64,000 nt of DNA from Sebastes aleutianus (taxonomy: Eukaryota > Chordata > Actinopteri > Perciformes > Sebastidae), in NCBI GenBank assembly GCA_916700875.1, contig CAKAKS010000062.1, forward strand, positions 3,497,373 to 3,561,372. The letters are read 5' to 3'. Under the pieces are notes generated by a model, which saw nothing but the letters and a program-made list of their open reading frames with translations, did no database searches and was not told where the DNA came from. The position numbers and the translations under genes were made by a program. Positions 43,758 to 56,152 of this stretch are shown one piece after another; within the stretch, counting starts at the first letter, position 1; the number at the start of each line of letters is the position of its first letter.

Positions 43758-46700
43758 CTGATGAGAGAAGAAGAGAACAGAAGTCATGAATCAGTGTTTA
43801 CAGAGACTCCCTTCATCAGCTGTCAGTCAGTGATGCAGCACACAGTTCATTTATAAAACTATCATTGGCAGAACCAACCTCCATATCTCCGCTCACCACT
43901 CAATATCTCCAACAGTAACCACAATTTATGCTCTAGCAAATTCATTAGTATGGTCGTTCCTAAAGTCTGCACCTCCTTTGTCCGTCACTCATTCCAGTTT
44001 GCTGCTCCTAGTGACTGGAACGAGTTACAAAAGACACTAAAACTCCACACCCTCATCCCGTTACCCTCCTTTAATATCTCATTACAAGAGATAGTTTCTG
44101 ATCACTGCGCCTGATCCTGAATTTACCTCTCTGGAACACAGCATATATATATATATATATATTGTTGTATATACTGTATATATTGTGATGTTTTAATTTT
44201 GTCTAATGTTTTATTGCACTTATCGTACTTATGTTCTATGATCTAATATCTTGTATGGCCTTGCCTTCTGTCGCTGCCTCTTGAACCAGGTCGTCATTGT
44301 AAATGAGAATTGGTTCTAAATTGACTTATCTGGTTAAATAAAGGTAAAATAAAAATATAAATAAATCATCCAGTATAAAGAGCAGCAGGGACTTCAGTCT
44401 GTGTAGCGTAGCCGGCTTCCTTTCAGCTCTCATGTTAACGTATTGGAGTGAACACACTGAGCTCAGCACTCACAGACCTGCAGAGACTTTGGGCATCAAG
44501 TCTGTAGATTTCACTGAAGTACACAGTGGAAATAAACTGCTGAGAGTCCTGAACGCATCATTACTGCAGAATCAGAGAGACATTCACTGCTCACTTTAAT
44601 GATGGATTTACTGCTGTTAGGGTTCAAAGGTGTTATAAAACAAGGTCTCAGTGACATTTGAATTACAAATGATTACTGGACTTCAGCAGAGGTTCTGGTC
44701 TGTATAAAGACCACGTCATGGTTACTAAATGTAACGATGGTTCTATGAAATAAGAGCCAGAGATTTGAGGCTTCAGTCAGACTGATCTCAGAGCTGTGAC
44801 AAAGATGAACTGATCATTGAGAGAACAAAAACTTTCTGATCAGATCTGATGGTACGACAGTTTGATGGATGAGGACCACTGTCTCTATACATGTTGTGAT
44901 GCTGTCAGCTGTAATCCAGCTTTATTTCCTGGAGACGTGAACACAACAACAACATCTTCTTCACATCAACTCTAACACATGATCACAAGAAGCTTCTGGC
45001 TGATCTGATTGGCTGACTGTTCTCTCTCTCTCTCTCTGTGTCACCGTTCTCCTCTCACAGCTTAACTGAGGAAACACATCACAACAATACTGCTGAAACC
45101 AGCATGGACCGACTCCGACCCTCTACTGACCTCAGAGTCTCCAGTCTACAGTTTGGACTCTCCACAAGATCAGACAGCAGCTTCACTCCTGAATCCTGCA
45201 GCTCGTTGTCATCCAGATTCAGGTATCTCAGATCGGAGGAGTTGGACTTCAGAGCTGAGGCCAGAGAAGCACAGCTGATCTTTGACAACCTGCAGCTCCT
45301 CAATCTGAATAAAGAATAAATGATGAAAATAAAAAAATAACTTTATAATCCAATCAGATGTGTTCAGGTTTTAAATGTGTAGCTCAACATTACTATGTCC
45401 TAATCAATGATCTTTTCCCTAAAATGAGTAGAGTGACTTTATCATTGTGTTATTGTGGATCATCATAATGTCAGCCTTCTACAAACATCATCCAAATGTC
45501 ACCACAACATTCCTACACCTATTCATGTCAACACACATCAATAACATGCTGCTGATCTCTGTGTTCATCTGTGTGTGTTCAGAAGGATCAATATCAATGA
45601 TCAGACATTATTTGTGGAACATGTTGAAATTAACAGAAACCAAAAATCACTTGATGAATGTAAAACCAATATTAGTTCAGATGATCTTCTGTATCCAGAT
45701 GTGACCATTTACCAAAAATGATAAACATTAATTTACTTTAACAACTAACAGTGGACATTTTCTACAGTTTCTTTAAGAAACACAAGTCTTTTGTGACTGC
45801 AGACTAAATTTAGTTCAAGAAACATGAAAATATGAAGAAAAGGACATTAACAACTTTATGGATGTAAGTTATGTTTGTACATTAATAAGCTCAATTGTTA
45901 ATTAAACCTATAAGATCTATAATAGTAACAGAGTCAGTGAACTGACCCCAGAGCCTTCAGTCTACAGTGTGGACTCTCCAGAAAACCACAAAGGAGTTTC
46001 ACTCCTGAATCCTGCAGCTTGTTTCCACTCAGCTCCAGGTTTCTCAGATGGGAGGGGTTGGACTTCAGAGCTGAGACCAGAGAAGCACAGCTGATCTCTG
46101 ACAACCTGCAGCCCCACAATCTGAATAAAGAATAAATGATGTAAGTTTAGAAGACAACGTTCCTGCTTCAAATCATTCAATGTTTAATAATGTGTTCAGA
46201 GCTGAAGAAGGTTTAGAACGTAGAAGTTTAGAAAATGTAAACTCCAAACACCTGAAGCCAACAGGATGCAGGTTAAAAACTGTAAAATACAAAAAGTGAA
46301 ACAGAGCTCTCATTAATATGAATGACAACGTGCTGCTACTTCAATAAAGACGTAGTGACTTCACCTCTTAAACTCTGACAGCTCCACCAGTGGATCCATC
46401 TATACTAACTCATGTTGTGCAGCCAAACACAAATAAAAAACCCACAGAAATTGATTCAAGATTCAACTCAAGATCTCAAAGTTTCCAAATATGTCAAATA
46501 TGTCAGGATGGATTTTGGGGGAAACAGAAGAAAATTAGGCAACCAAAAAATCAGCAACAGAACATTTGCTACTTACACAACGTGTGTGCTAGGCATGAAA
46601 ATGACAACTGCGTCGGTCTGAAATTGTACTGTGCACTGCTTTGCGCTGGGTGTAAGATAGAGCCCTCAGTGTGGATCAATATAATATCAGCCTTATGTCT

Positions 46701-49700
46701 GCAGTTTAGTGTCACCACAACTTTCACATCATATTAATCTCAGAACAGAAGTAAAAAAATGGTGTCTGACCTCAGAGTCTTCAGTCTACAGTGTGGACTC
46801 TCCAGAAAATCACACAGGAGCTTCACTCCTGAATCCTGCAGCTCGTTTCTACTCAGCTCCAGGTGTCTCAGATGGGAGGGGTTGGACTTCAGAGCTGAGG
46901 CCAGAGAAGCACAGCTGATCTCTGACAACCTGCAGCTCCTCAATCTGAATAAAGAATAAATGATGAAAATAAAAAAATAACTTTATAATCCAATCAGATG
47001 TGTTCAGGTTTTAAATGTGTAGCTCAACATTACTATGTCCTAATCAATGATCTTTTCCCTAAAATGAGTAGAGTGACTTTATCATTGTGTTATTGTGGAT
47101 CATCATAATGTCAGCCTTCTACAAACATCATCCAAATGTCACCACAACATTCCTACACCTATTCATGTCAACACACATCAATAACATGCTGCTGATCTCT
47201 GTGTTCATCTGTGTGTGTTCAGAAGGATCAATATCAATGATCAGACATTATTTGTGGAACATGTTGAAATTAACAGAAACCAAAAATCACTTGATGAATG
47301 TAAAACCAATATTAGTTCAGATGATCTTCTGTATCCAGATGTGACCATTTACCAAAAATGATAAACATTAATTTACTTTAACAACTAACAGTGGACATTT
47401 TCTACAGTTTCTTTAAGAAACACAAGTCTTTTGTGACTGCAGACTAAATTTAGTTCAAGAAACATGAAAATATGAAGAAAAGGACATTAACAACTTTATG
47501 GATGTAAGTTATGTTTGTACATTAATAAGCTCAATTGTTAATTAAACCTATAAGATCTATAATAGTAACAGAGTCAGTGAACTGACCCCAGAGCCTTCAG
47601 TCTACAGTGTGGACTCTCCAGAAAACCACAAAGGAGTTTCACTCCTGAATCCTGCAGCTTGTTTCCACTCAGCTCCAGGTTTCTCAGATGGGAGGGGTTG
47701 GACTTCAGAGCTGAGACCAGAGAAGCACAGCTGATCTCTGACAACCTGCAGCCCCACAATCTGAATAAAGAATAAATGATGTAAGTTTAGAAGACAACGT
47801 TCCTGCTTCAAATCATTCAATGTTTAATAATGTGTTCAGAGCTGAAGAAGGTTTAGAACGTAGAAGTTTAGAAAATGTAAACTCCAAACACCTGAAGCCA
47901 ACAGGATGCAGGTTAAAAACTGTAAAATACAAAAAGTGAAACAGAGCTCTCATTAATATGAATGACAACGTGCTGCTACTTCAATAAAGACGTAGTGACT
48001 TCACCTCTTAAACTCTGACAGCTCCACCAGTGGATCCATCTATACTAACTCATGTTGTGCAGCCAAACACAAATAAAAAACCCACAGAAATTGATTCAAG
48101 ATTCAACTCAAGATCTCAAAGTTTCCAAATATGTCAAATATGTCAGGATGGATTTTGGGGGAAACAGAAGAAAATTAGGCAACCAAAAAATCAGCAACAG
48201 AACATTTGCTACTTACACAACGTGTGTGCTAGGCATGAAAATGACAACTGCGTCGGTCTGAAATTGTACTGTGCACTGCTTTGCGCTGGGTGTAAGATAG
48301 AGCCCTCAGTGTGGATCAATATAATATCAGCCTTATGTCTGCAGTTTAGTGTCACCACAACTTTCACATCATATTAATCTCAGAACAGAAGTAAAAAAAT
48401 GGTGTCTGACCTCAGAGTCTTCAGTCTACAGTGTGGACTCTCCAGAAAATCACACAGGAGCTTCACTCCTGAATCCTGCAGCTCGTTTCTACTCAGCTCC
48501 AGGTTTCTCAGATGGGAGGGGTTGGACTTCAGAGCTGAGGCCAGAGAAGCACAGCTGATCTCTGACAACCTGCAGTCACTCAATCTGAATAAAGAATAAA
48601 TGATGAAAATAAAAATCTCTTTATAATCCAATCAGATGTGTTCAGGTTTTAAATGTGTAGATCAACAGTACTATGTCCTAATCAATGATCTTTTCCCTAA
48701 AATGAGTAGAGTGACTTTGTCATTGTGTTATTGTGGATCATCATAATGTCAGCCTTCTACAAACATCACCCAAATGTCACCACAACATTCATACACCTAT
48801 TCATGTCAACACACATCAATAACATGCTGCTGATCTCTGTCATGGCTGGAATTAGAGGATCAATACTATATTGATCCTTTAAACAGCTGCATTTTGTGTG
48901 TGTGTGTGTGTGTGTGTTCAGAAGGATCAATATCAATGATCAGACATTATTTGACAAAACACATTGAAATTAACAGAAAGCAGAGAAATATTTCTACTTC
49001 ATGAAGTAAACTTGATCAATATAAAACCAATATTAGTTCAGATGATCTTCTGTATCCAGATGTGATCATTTACTAAAATGATAAACATTAATTTACTTTA
49101 ACAACTAACAGTGGACATTTTCTATAGTTTCTTTAAGAAACACGAGTCTTTTGTGACTGCAGACTAAATTTAGTTCAAGAAAGATGAAAATATGAACAAG
49201 AAGACATTAACAACTTTATGGATGTAAGTTATGTTTGTACATAAATTAGGTTCAATTGTTAATTAAATCTATAAGGTCTATAATAGTAAAAGAGAGTCAG
49301 TGAACTGACCCCAGAATCTTCAGACTACAGTGTGGACTCTCCAGAAAACCACACAGAAACTTCACCCCTGAATCCTGCAGCACGTTTTCTCTCAGGTACA
49401 GGTGTCTCAGATGGGAGGGGTTGGACTTCAGAGCTGAGACCAGAGAAGCACAGCTGATCTCTGACAACCTGCAGTACCTCAATCTGAATAAAGAATAAAT
49501 GATGTAAGTTTAGAAGACAACGTTCCTGCTTGAAATCATTCAATCTTTAATAATCTGTTCAGAGCTGAAGAAGGTTTAGAACGTAGAAGTTTAGAAAATG
49601 TAAACTCCGAACACCTGAAGCCAACAGGATGCAGGTTAAAAACTGTAAAATACAAAAAGTGAAACAGAGCTCTCATTAATATGAATGACAACGTGCTGCT

Positions 49701-52700
49701 ACTTCAATAAAGACGTAGTGACTTCACCTCTTAAACTCTGACAGCTCCACCAGTGGATCCATTGATACTAACTCATGTTGTGAAGCCACACACAAATAAA
49801 AACCCACAGAAACTGATTCAAGATTCGACTCAAGATCTCAAAGTTTCCAAATGTGTCAAATATGTCAGGAAGGATTTTGGGGGAAATGTGAACAAAAGAT
49901 ATATAAGATAAGACATCAACAATATATATTTTAGGAATAGTGGAGTCATAAAATCAAAGCATCTTCAGTTTAACCTTTTCAGTCAGTATAAGCATCATGT
50001 AGCTTCATACAATTTACATAAAAAACAATACTGAATATATTTATTATTGTCTGATAACTGAAATAGAGATTATTTATTCATTCTTTATATTTATGTATTT
50101 TTTTATATATACGATTTCTTTATAAAAACATGATGAAAGTCAGGTGTTGTGATATATTAAGGTTTTAATTGTGTAGCTTAACATTGCTCTGCCGGTCAAT
50201 GGACTAAACCACTGAAGAAGAAAATGGACTTTAGCATTAAGATACTCAGTGTGGATCAGTATAATATCAGCCTTATGTCTGCGGATTAGTGTCACCACAA
50301 CTTTCACATCATATTAATCTCAGTACAGAAGTAAAAAATGGTGTCTGACCTCAGAGCCTCCAGTCTACAGTGTGGACTCTCCAGTAAACCACACAGGAGC
50401 TTCACTCCTGAATCCTGCAGCTCGGTGTTCCTCAGCTGCAGGACTCTCAGATGGGAGGGATTGGACTTCAGAGCTGAGACCAGAGAAGCACAGCTGATCT
50501 CTGACAACCTGCAGTCCCTCAATCTGAATAAGATGAAAAAAGTAAATACAAATCATTTCATAATTCAATCAGATGTGTTCAGGTTTTAAATGTGTAGCTC
50601 AACATTACTATGTCCTAATCAATGAGCTTTTCCGTAAAATGAGTAGAGTGACTTTGTCATTGTGTTATTGTGGATCATCATAATGTCAGCCTTCTACAGA
50701 CATCATCCAAATGTCACCACAACATTCATACACCTAATCATGTTTTTCCATCAACCCAAAAATCAAAGAATAAAGGTATTTCCCTCACAAATTAGTGGTA
50801 TTTTCTTTTTACATGTAATGTTTTATACTTCTGGTGAATATAATCATTCAATCTTATTTCCATATATGTAATTTGTATATACAGTTCTGTTTGTTGTATT
50901 TTGAAAACCCAGACGTAGTCACACGTGTATACTTCCTCTAACTTCTCCAAGGTGGTCTCTAGCTCTCCCGTCAGCTCTGTTCTCTTTATACATCCATGGT
51001 CAGCTCCATCGGGGCCGTTTGAATGCATTTAACATAAATGTCAGTATATGGGTGCTCTACAGTTGTATCGTCGGCCCATTTGACCACGGAGATGAGAGAG
51101 ACGGCCGGCTCGACCGCACGTTACCGCAATATGATAATGTTTCCTGCCCGTGACAGAGTTAGCATGCAGCTTTATCCATGATGTCTAGCTCTGCTTTCCC
51201 TGCAATGTGTGAAACCCAAAGTGTTTCCATACTTTACTGGATGTGTAGTGTTTACTAGTGATGTTATGTGTTGTGTCGAGGCTTCGGAGCGTGTGTCGAG
51301 TAAACCAGGAAGTTTCCTGCGATGCGCGTATCGAGGCTTGTATCATTTTAGACCAATGACGTCATTGATGACATCCGAAGCCTCGCTGCCCAGCCATACC
51401 ACGTGACTGGTTCATGAAGTGGTTCAAATCTTCACTGGTTCAACCAATGCCACTTTCCAGAAGTGACACAGAACACTAATATTACCCCTCCTGCAATTCT
51501 TATATTATATTACACTACACTACAATACAATTATTGACCAAAGGATTGCTTTACACACATAAGATGCATTACTCACAAAACAATGACAGTTTATTATACA
51601 TGTATCTTATATACTCACAATATACTTACTAAATAGACATTTAATTATATATGATATATATATAAATTGATTACATGGTAATAGATTTTTTTTCATTGTT
51701 TATAGTCATTCCCAACAGCCTTTACTGGCGCAAAATACAGTATATCACAGATCTGTGGTCCCAGTAGACCACAACCAGCACTGCTCCCAGTAGAGCACTT
51801 ACACTTAAACACCAAAAACTGACAAACTGTCAACAACCTGATATTTTCAGGTGGATTTTCATTTATTTCTCACTGTGCAATATCATTTTCCACTTGTGCA
51901 ATTTTGTTAATAGTCTGTTTATTGTCAATACTGTATATACTGCTCCTATTTTTATACTTCCTATCTTTATACTTGGTTCATATTTTGTTTTTTACTGTGT
52001 TAGCTAATGCATCTTGTTTTTTGCACTATCCCCTTTGCTGCTGTACACTGCAAATGTCCCCACTGCTAGACTAATAAAGGAATATCTTATCTTATCTTAT
52101 CACATGGTTAAGATCATATCTGCCTGTTTTACACTCTTTGACCACCAGGTGGTTTCGTGAGCACATGAAGCCTCGAGCAATGAACCCTTTTCCGAACCAA
52201 TTTGCTGGAAAGCTTCAAAGCTTCATGAGGCTTCATCTCGCCATCACTAGTGTTTACCACTTTGGATTTAAAATGGGAGGGTGCAGGTCGTATCCACGCA
52301 GACCCTCCGCCGTTTCCTACTTTCTCGTTTCAGCTTGCGGCGGCCGGCTTGTTTGTTTTGGTTGGAACGGATATGACGTCACGTCACTCAGACTACAACA
52401 ATAAAAGCGGTAACTTCCTTCTACCTCCGCATTGACTCAAATGGAGTAAATATATCCATTCTGGCATTAAAAAATCTAATTCAAAATCTTAAAAAATATT
52501 GCAATACATAGGTGAATCAATTTGTTTTCCAACCCCTAGTGTTTACCAAAGTTACAGACTGTTTAGTACCAAATTCCCTCTTTGTGTTACTATTCCTCCT
52601 ACAGCTCAACAAGGAAACTGTCAAACACAACATACTTAATGGATACATACTAAGGCTGGGCAATATATCTATATTATGTTGATATTGTGATATGAGACGA

Positions 52701-55700
52701 GATATCATCTTAGATTTTTGATATCGTAATATCGTGATATGGCATAAGTGTTGTCTTTTCCTGCCTTTAAAGGCTACATTACAGTAAAGTAATGTAATTT
52801 TCTGAACTTACCAGACTGTTTTAGCTGTTCAATTATTTGTCATTTACACTTTGTCATGAGATCCACCATACTGATGATTATTTATTAAAAATCTCATTGT
52901 GTAAATATTTTGTGAAAAGCACCAATGGTCAATCCTACAATATCGATATCGAAGTATTTGGTAAACAATATTGTGATATTTGACTTTGTCCAAGTCACCC
53001 TGCCCTAATTCATCTAACTCAGACTGCTAAAGCCTCCGATTAGTTTAAGATCAACTTTACAGGTCATTTTACACAGAACAAGACTGTGGATTTTGTCCTC
53101 ATCTGATAACACTCAGGTTATACGGGGATTGCTTCACAGACAGAAGGAATGATGACATACATCAATAACTCTTTGAATGTACATATGAACATGTGATTAT
53201 TGTATTCAGATAGACTTGAAAAAAAATATGATGGTCGGGATCCCATGCGCATATGCGCGCTCGCGTGTGGCTACGCTGTTCAGACTGCTCCTCTGCCTGC
53301 CTGCACTAACACAACGCGCGCATTCTTGCTCCACCTCACGTTCATGCGCGCACACTACACACTGCAGAAGAGTTAGTTTAGCTCTGAGAATATCTAGTGA
53401 ATGTACAGTGGATGTTTGTGCAGAAATAAATGCTGCAGCTCCTCCAGATCAACAGAGGTTTCCCGTGTCTTGTGAAGTGACGGGGCTCCGCAGAGAGAAA
53501 CGCTATCGTCTCCGACCAGGTGCCGGTGTCTCCTTGCGGGCGGAGTCGGGAGGCGATAACGTTGGTCTCCAGTGTCTCCCTCTGGAGAGGGAGACACCGG
53601 AGGCTGAAGCAGGAAAAGCCAACACTAGGATCAGCATTGATTCATGGAGAGACCTTTGTCTGGTCAGCTAACATTACTGCCAAGCAGGTGAAATATAGAG
53701 TGATATTGTGGTTGTAGCTGACGTGTGCCGCCTCACTGTTTTGAACGATGCTCGTTCATGTCTATTTAGAGCGAGCAAGCGCGAGCTCGACGCTGACTTT
53801 CGTTGTCTTAACGGCCATAGGTGTCGCTGTTAACAAGCATTTCTGAAAGTTACAAATAGTCCCTTTAAGTTGGTGCAATACGTGTTTGTTGAAGAGTGCT
53901 GCACCTTTAGACATGTTCAAATAGAGTGCTACAGGAATTTGTCCTAAAACCCAGAAATGAGTCAGCATTTAAGCACTTCCTGTTCCCTCGTGTGGAAGTC
54001 AGTGGGTTTTTTGAATGGGTTTTTAGTTAGATGCCTGAAATAAGGTCTGTGGTTAAAGGTCCAGTGTGTAGGATCTGGCGGTATCTAGCGATGACGTAAG
54101 GAGATTGCAACCATCTGAAGCCTTTCCTATGTGCCAAGCGTGTTGGAGAGCTACGGTGGCCGACGCAAAAACAAGAATGTCCCTCTCTAGCGCCATCTGG
54201 AGCAGAGCCACTGCATAGAGAGTGTGTGTGCAAACTACATAAGTTATAGTCAGTGAACTGACCTCAGTTTCTCCAGTCTACAGTTTGGACTCTCAAGTCC
54301 AGCAGAAAGCAGCTTCACTCCTGAATCCTGCATGTTGTGGTTGTGATTCAGGTCCAGCTCTCTCAGATGGGAGGGGTTGGACTTCAGAGCTGAGGCCACA
54401 ACTTCACAGTGAGCATCTGAGAGTTCACATTCAGAAAGTCTGTCATGACACACAAATTACAAAATATGTTATTATGAAAGAGGACAGTTTATATTTACTT
54501 CATGCATTTGATGACTAAACAGTTTCATATATACTTCTTTGATTAACATTTGCTCCTAACATCAGTGGTTCATTTAATCGTATCTCACTGTTTGACATGA
54601 AACAATAATTCTCATCACTCTCTCTCCAACCTGCAGACTTTTAATATTTGTTTTTCTTTAATCTTGCAGATGGAGAGAGAGAACATGAAGTTACATTGAG
54701 GCTTCCCTAATGTCCAATCTGTAAGTGTGATCTGATCCCAGGTCTGTCTCCACAAAGTTAGCATGAGGCCTTCTTGATTAGAAAAGCATTTTCAAAACTC
54801 AGTGAATAAGTAATAATAATACAGTTGAGGAAGTTGACCTCTCTTTGCTAGCTACCTGCTGCTGTCAGGTTCACGTCCATAAATGGGAAAATTCAGCTGC
54901 TATACAGTAGAGAGATTAAACAAATCACGTAATAATATTAGACCTGATCATAATTAAACATTCATATAACTAGATATTTTGATGACTGCATGGCGTTTTG
55001 TCATTAACACTCATTTCTGAGCATCAAACATATTCAGCTCACAAACACAATTAACGAACCAATAAGGTTTCATTATTTTCAACATAATGTCATCAGAAAG
55101 ATGTCATCAGTGTATCAGCATTAAAAACATAACATTGATCTTTGGTGTGTATAAGATCTCTTAAATAGTCAGAATTCTAGCATTCTGCTGTTATATATTC
55201 ATCAGACCGCTGTTATTGGTGGAAGCAGTGTATTTCCTGCTACTACTCTTCTCTACACCAACAAGAGAGAGAAACACCTGAGTTTCCTTCTGTGAGTAAC
55301 AGAATAAAAGGAAAGACTTAAAATCAAGATTATGGAACACAACTTGAATTCATTAGCAATAAAATGCACCATTGCCCGATTCAACACACTCAGGAGTTTT
55401 ACAACGGCAATCTTTGTCTCATACGACCAGTAGTTTACGGTGGCTAATGCTAGAGATGGGTCGATTTTTGGTTTTGCCGGTCTGGTCCGGTGTACAAGTT
55501 AAATTAAAATTTGTCGTTATGACACGTTCTGGCAAATTAAAAGTAGATTGCATCAACAACCTATGCCAGTGCTAAATCCAGGCTGTATTGCATTACTAAT
55601 AAGCAATATGACAACGTGATTAAAGTAATATTATGATACTATGGTAGTTCGTAAACAGACTAACGGAGCCACTAGTGTCCGACAGGCCGTGAGCCGAGGC

Positions 55701-56085
55701 CGGCAACATGAAGGAGATCAAACTTTAGTAGAGGAGGGAGGGGGAAGAGGTTTGTTGACTAGGAAGTTCATGTGTTTTTTTGGGGTGACGAGACGAGACA
55801 TGGCAGAGCTGGTCTCAAAGAAAACTAGAATTGCGGCAATATGGCAACATTTTGGATTTGAAGCCAACGAAAGAGATGAGCCCAAAAACACAGGAGGTAA
55901 CGTGTAATGTTGTGCCGCCTCTTCTTCTTTAGTGTTTATTGGCGGTTGGCAAACCAGCTTAGAGGTGCATTACTGCCACCAAGTGGACTGGAGTCGCTCC
56001 ACTCTCATTCATGGGCTCTCTCTGGCTGCTGAGTTAAATTTGACACCTAGTGGTAAAATTCGGTACACCAGTCTGGTCCGGTGTT

Positions 56086-56152
<67 letters not shown>

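Larger units (their letters stand above)
45282..48570. repeat. Near-perfect 1,640-bp tandem duplication (two LRR exons per unit)
   Basis: About 45,282-46,930 and 46,922-48,570 align at a constant offset of 1,640 with almost no differences seen by eye in exons or introns. Each unit carries one SEISC...GNKLQ exon and one SRNELQ exon. The boundaries fall inside LRR exons, where homology is highest. Confidence 0.9.
50524..54262. other. Long LRR1-LRR2 intron of gene B
   Basis: Equivalent to 10,289-13,143 but with a 994-bp hAT insertion (51,256-52,249) and a deletion that removed about 245 bp corresponding to 11,879-12,123, including the left end of the TTAA element. No genes. Confidence 0.7.

Noticed and set aside
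46390..46737. 115-codon + strand frame, identical at 48,030-48,377
   Set aside because: Intronic sequence antisense to the NLR; identity is due to the 1,640-bp duplication, and the same region in gene A (7,808) is disrupted.
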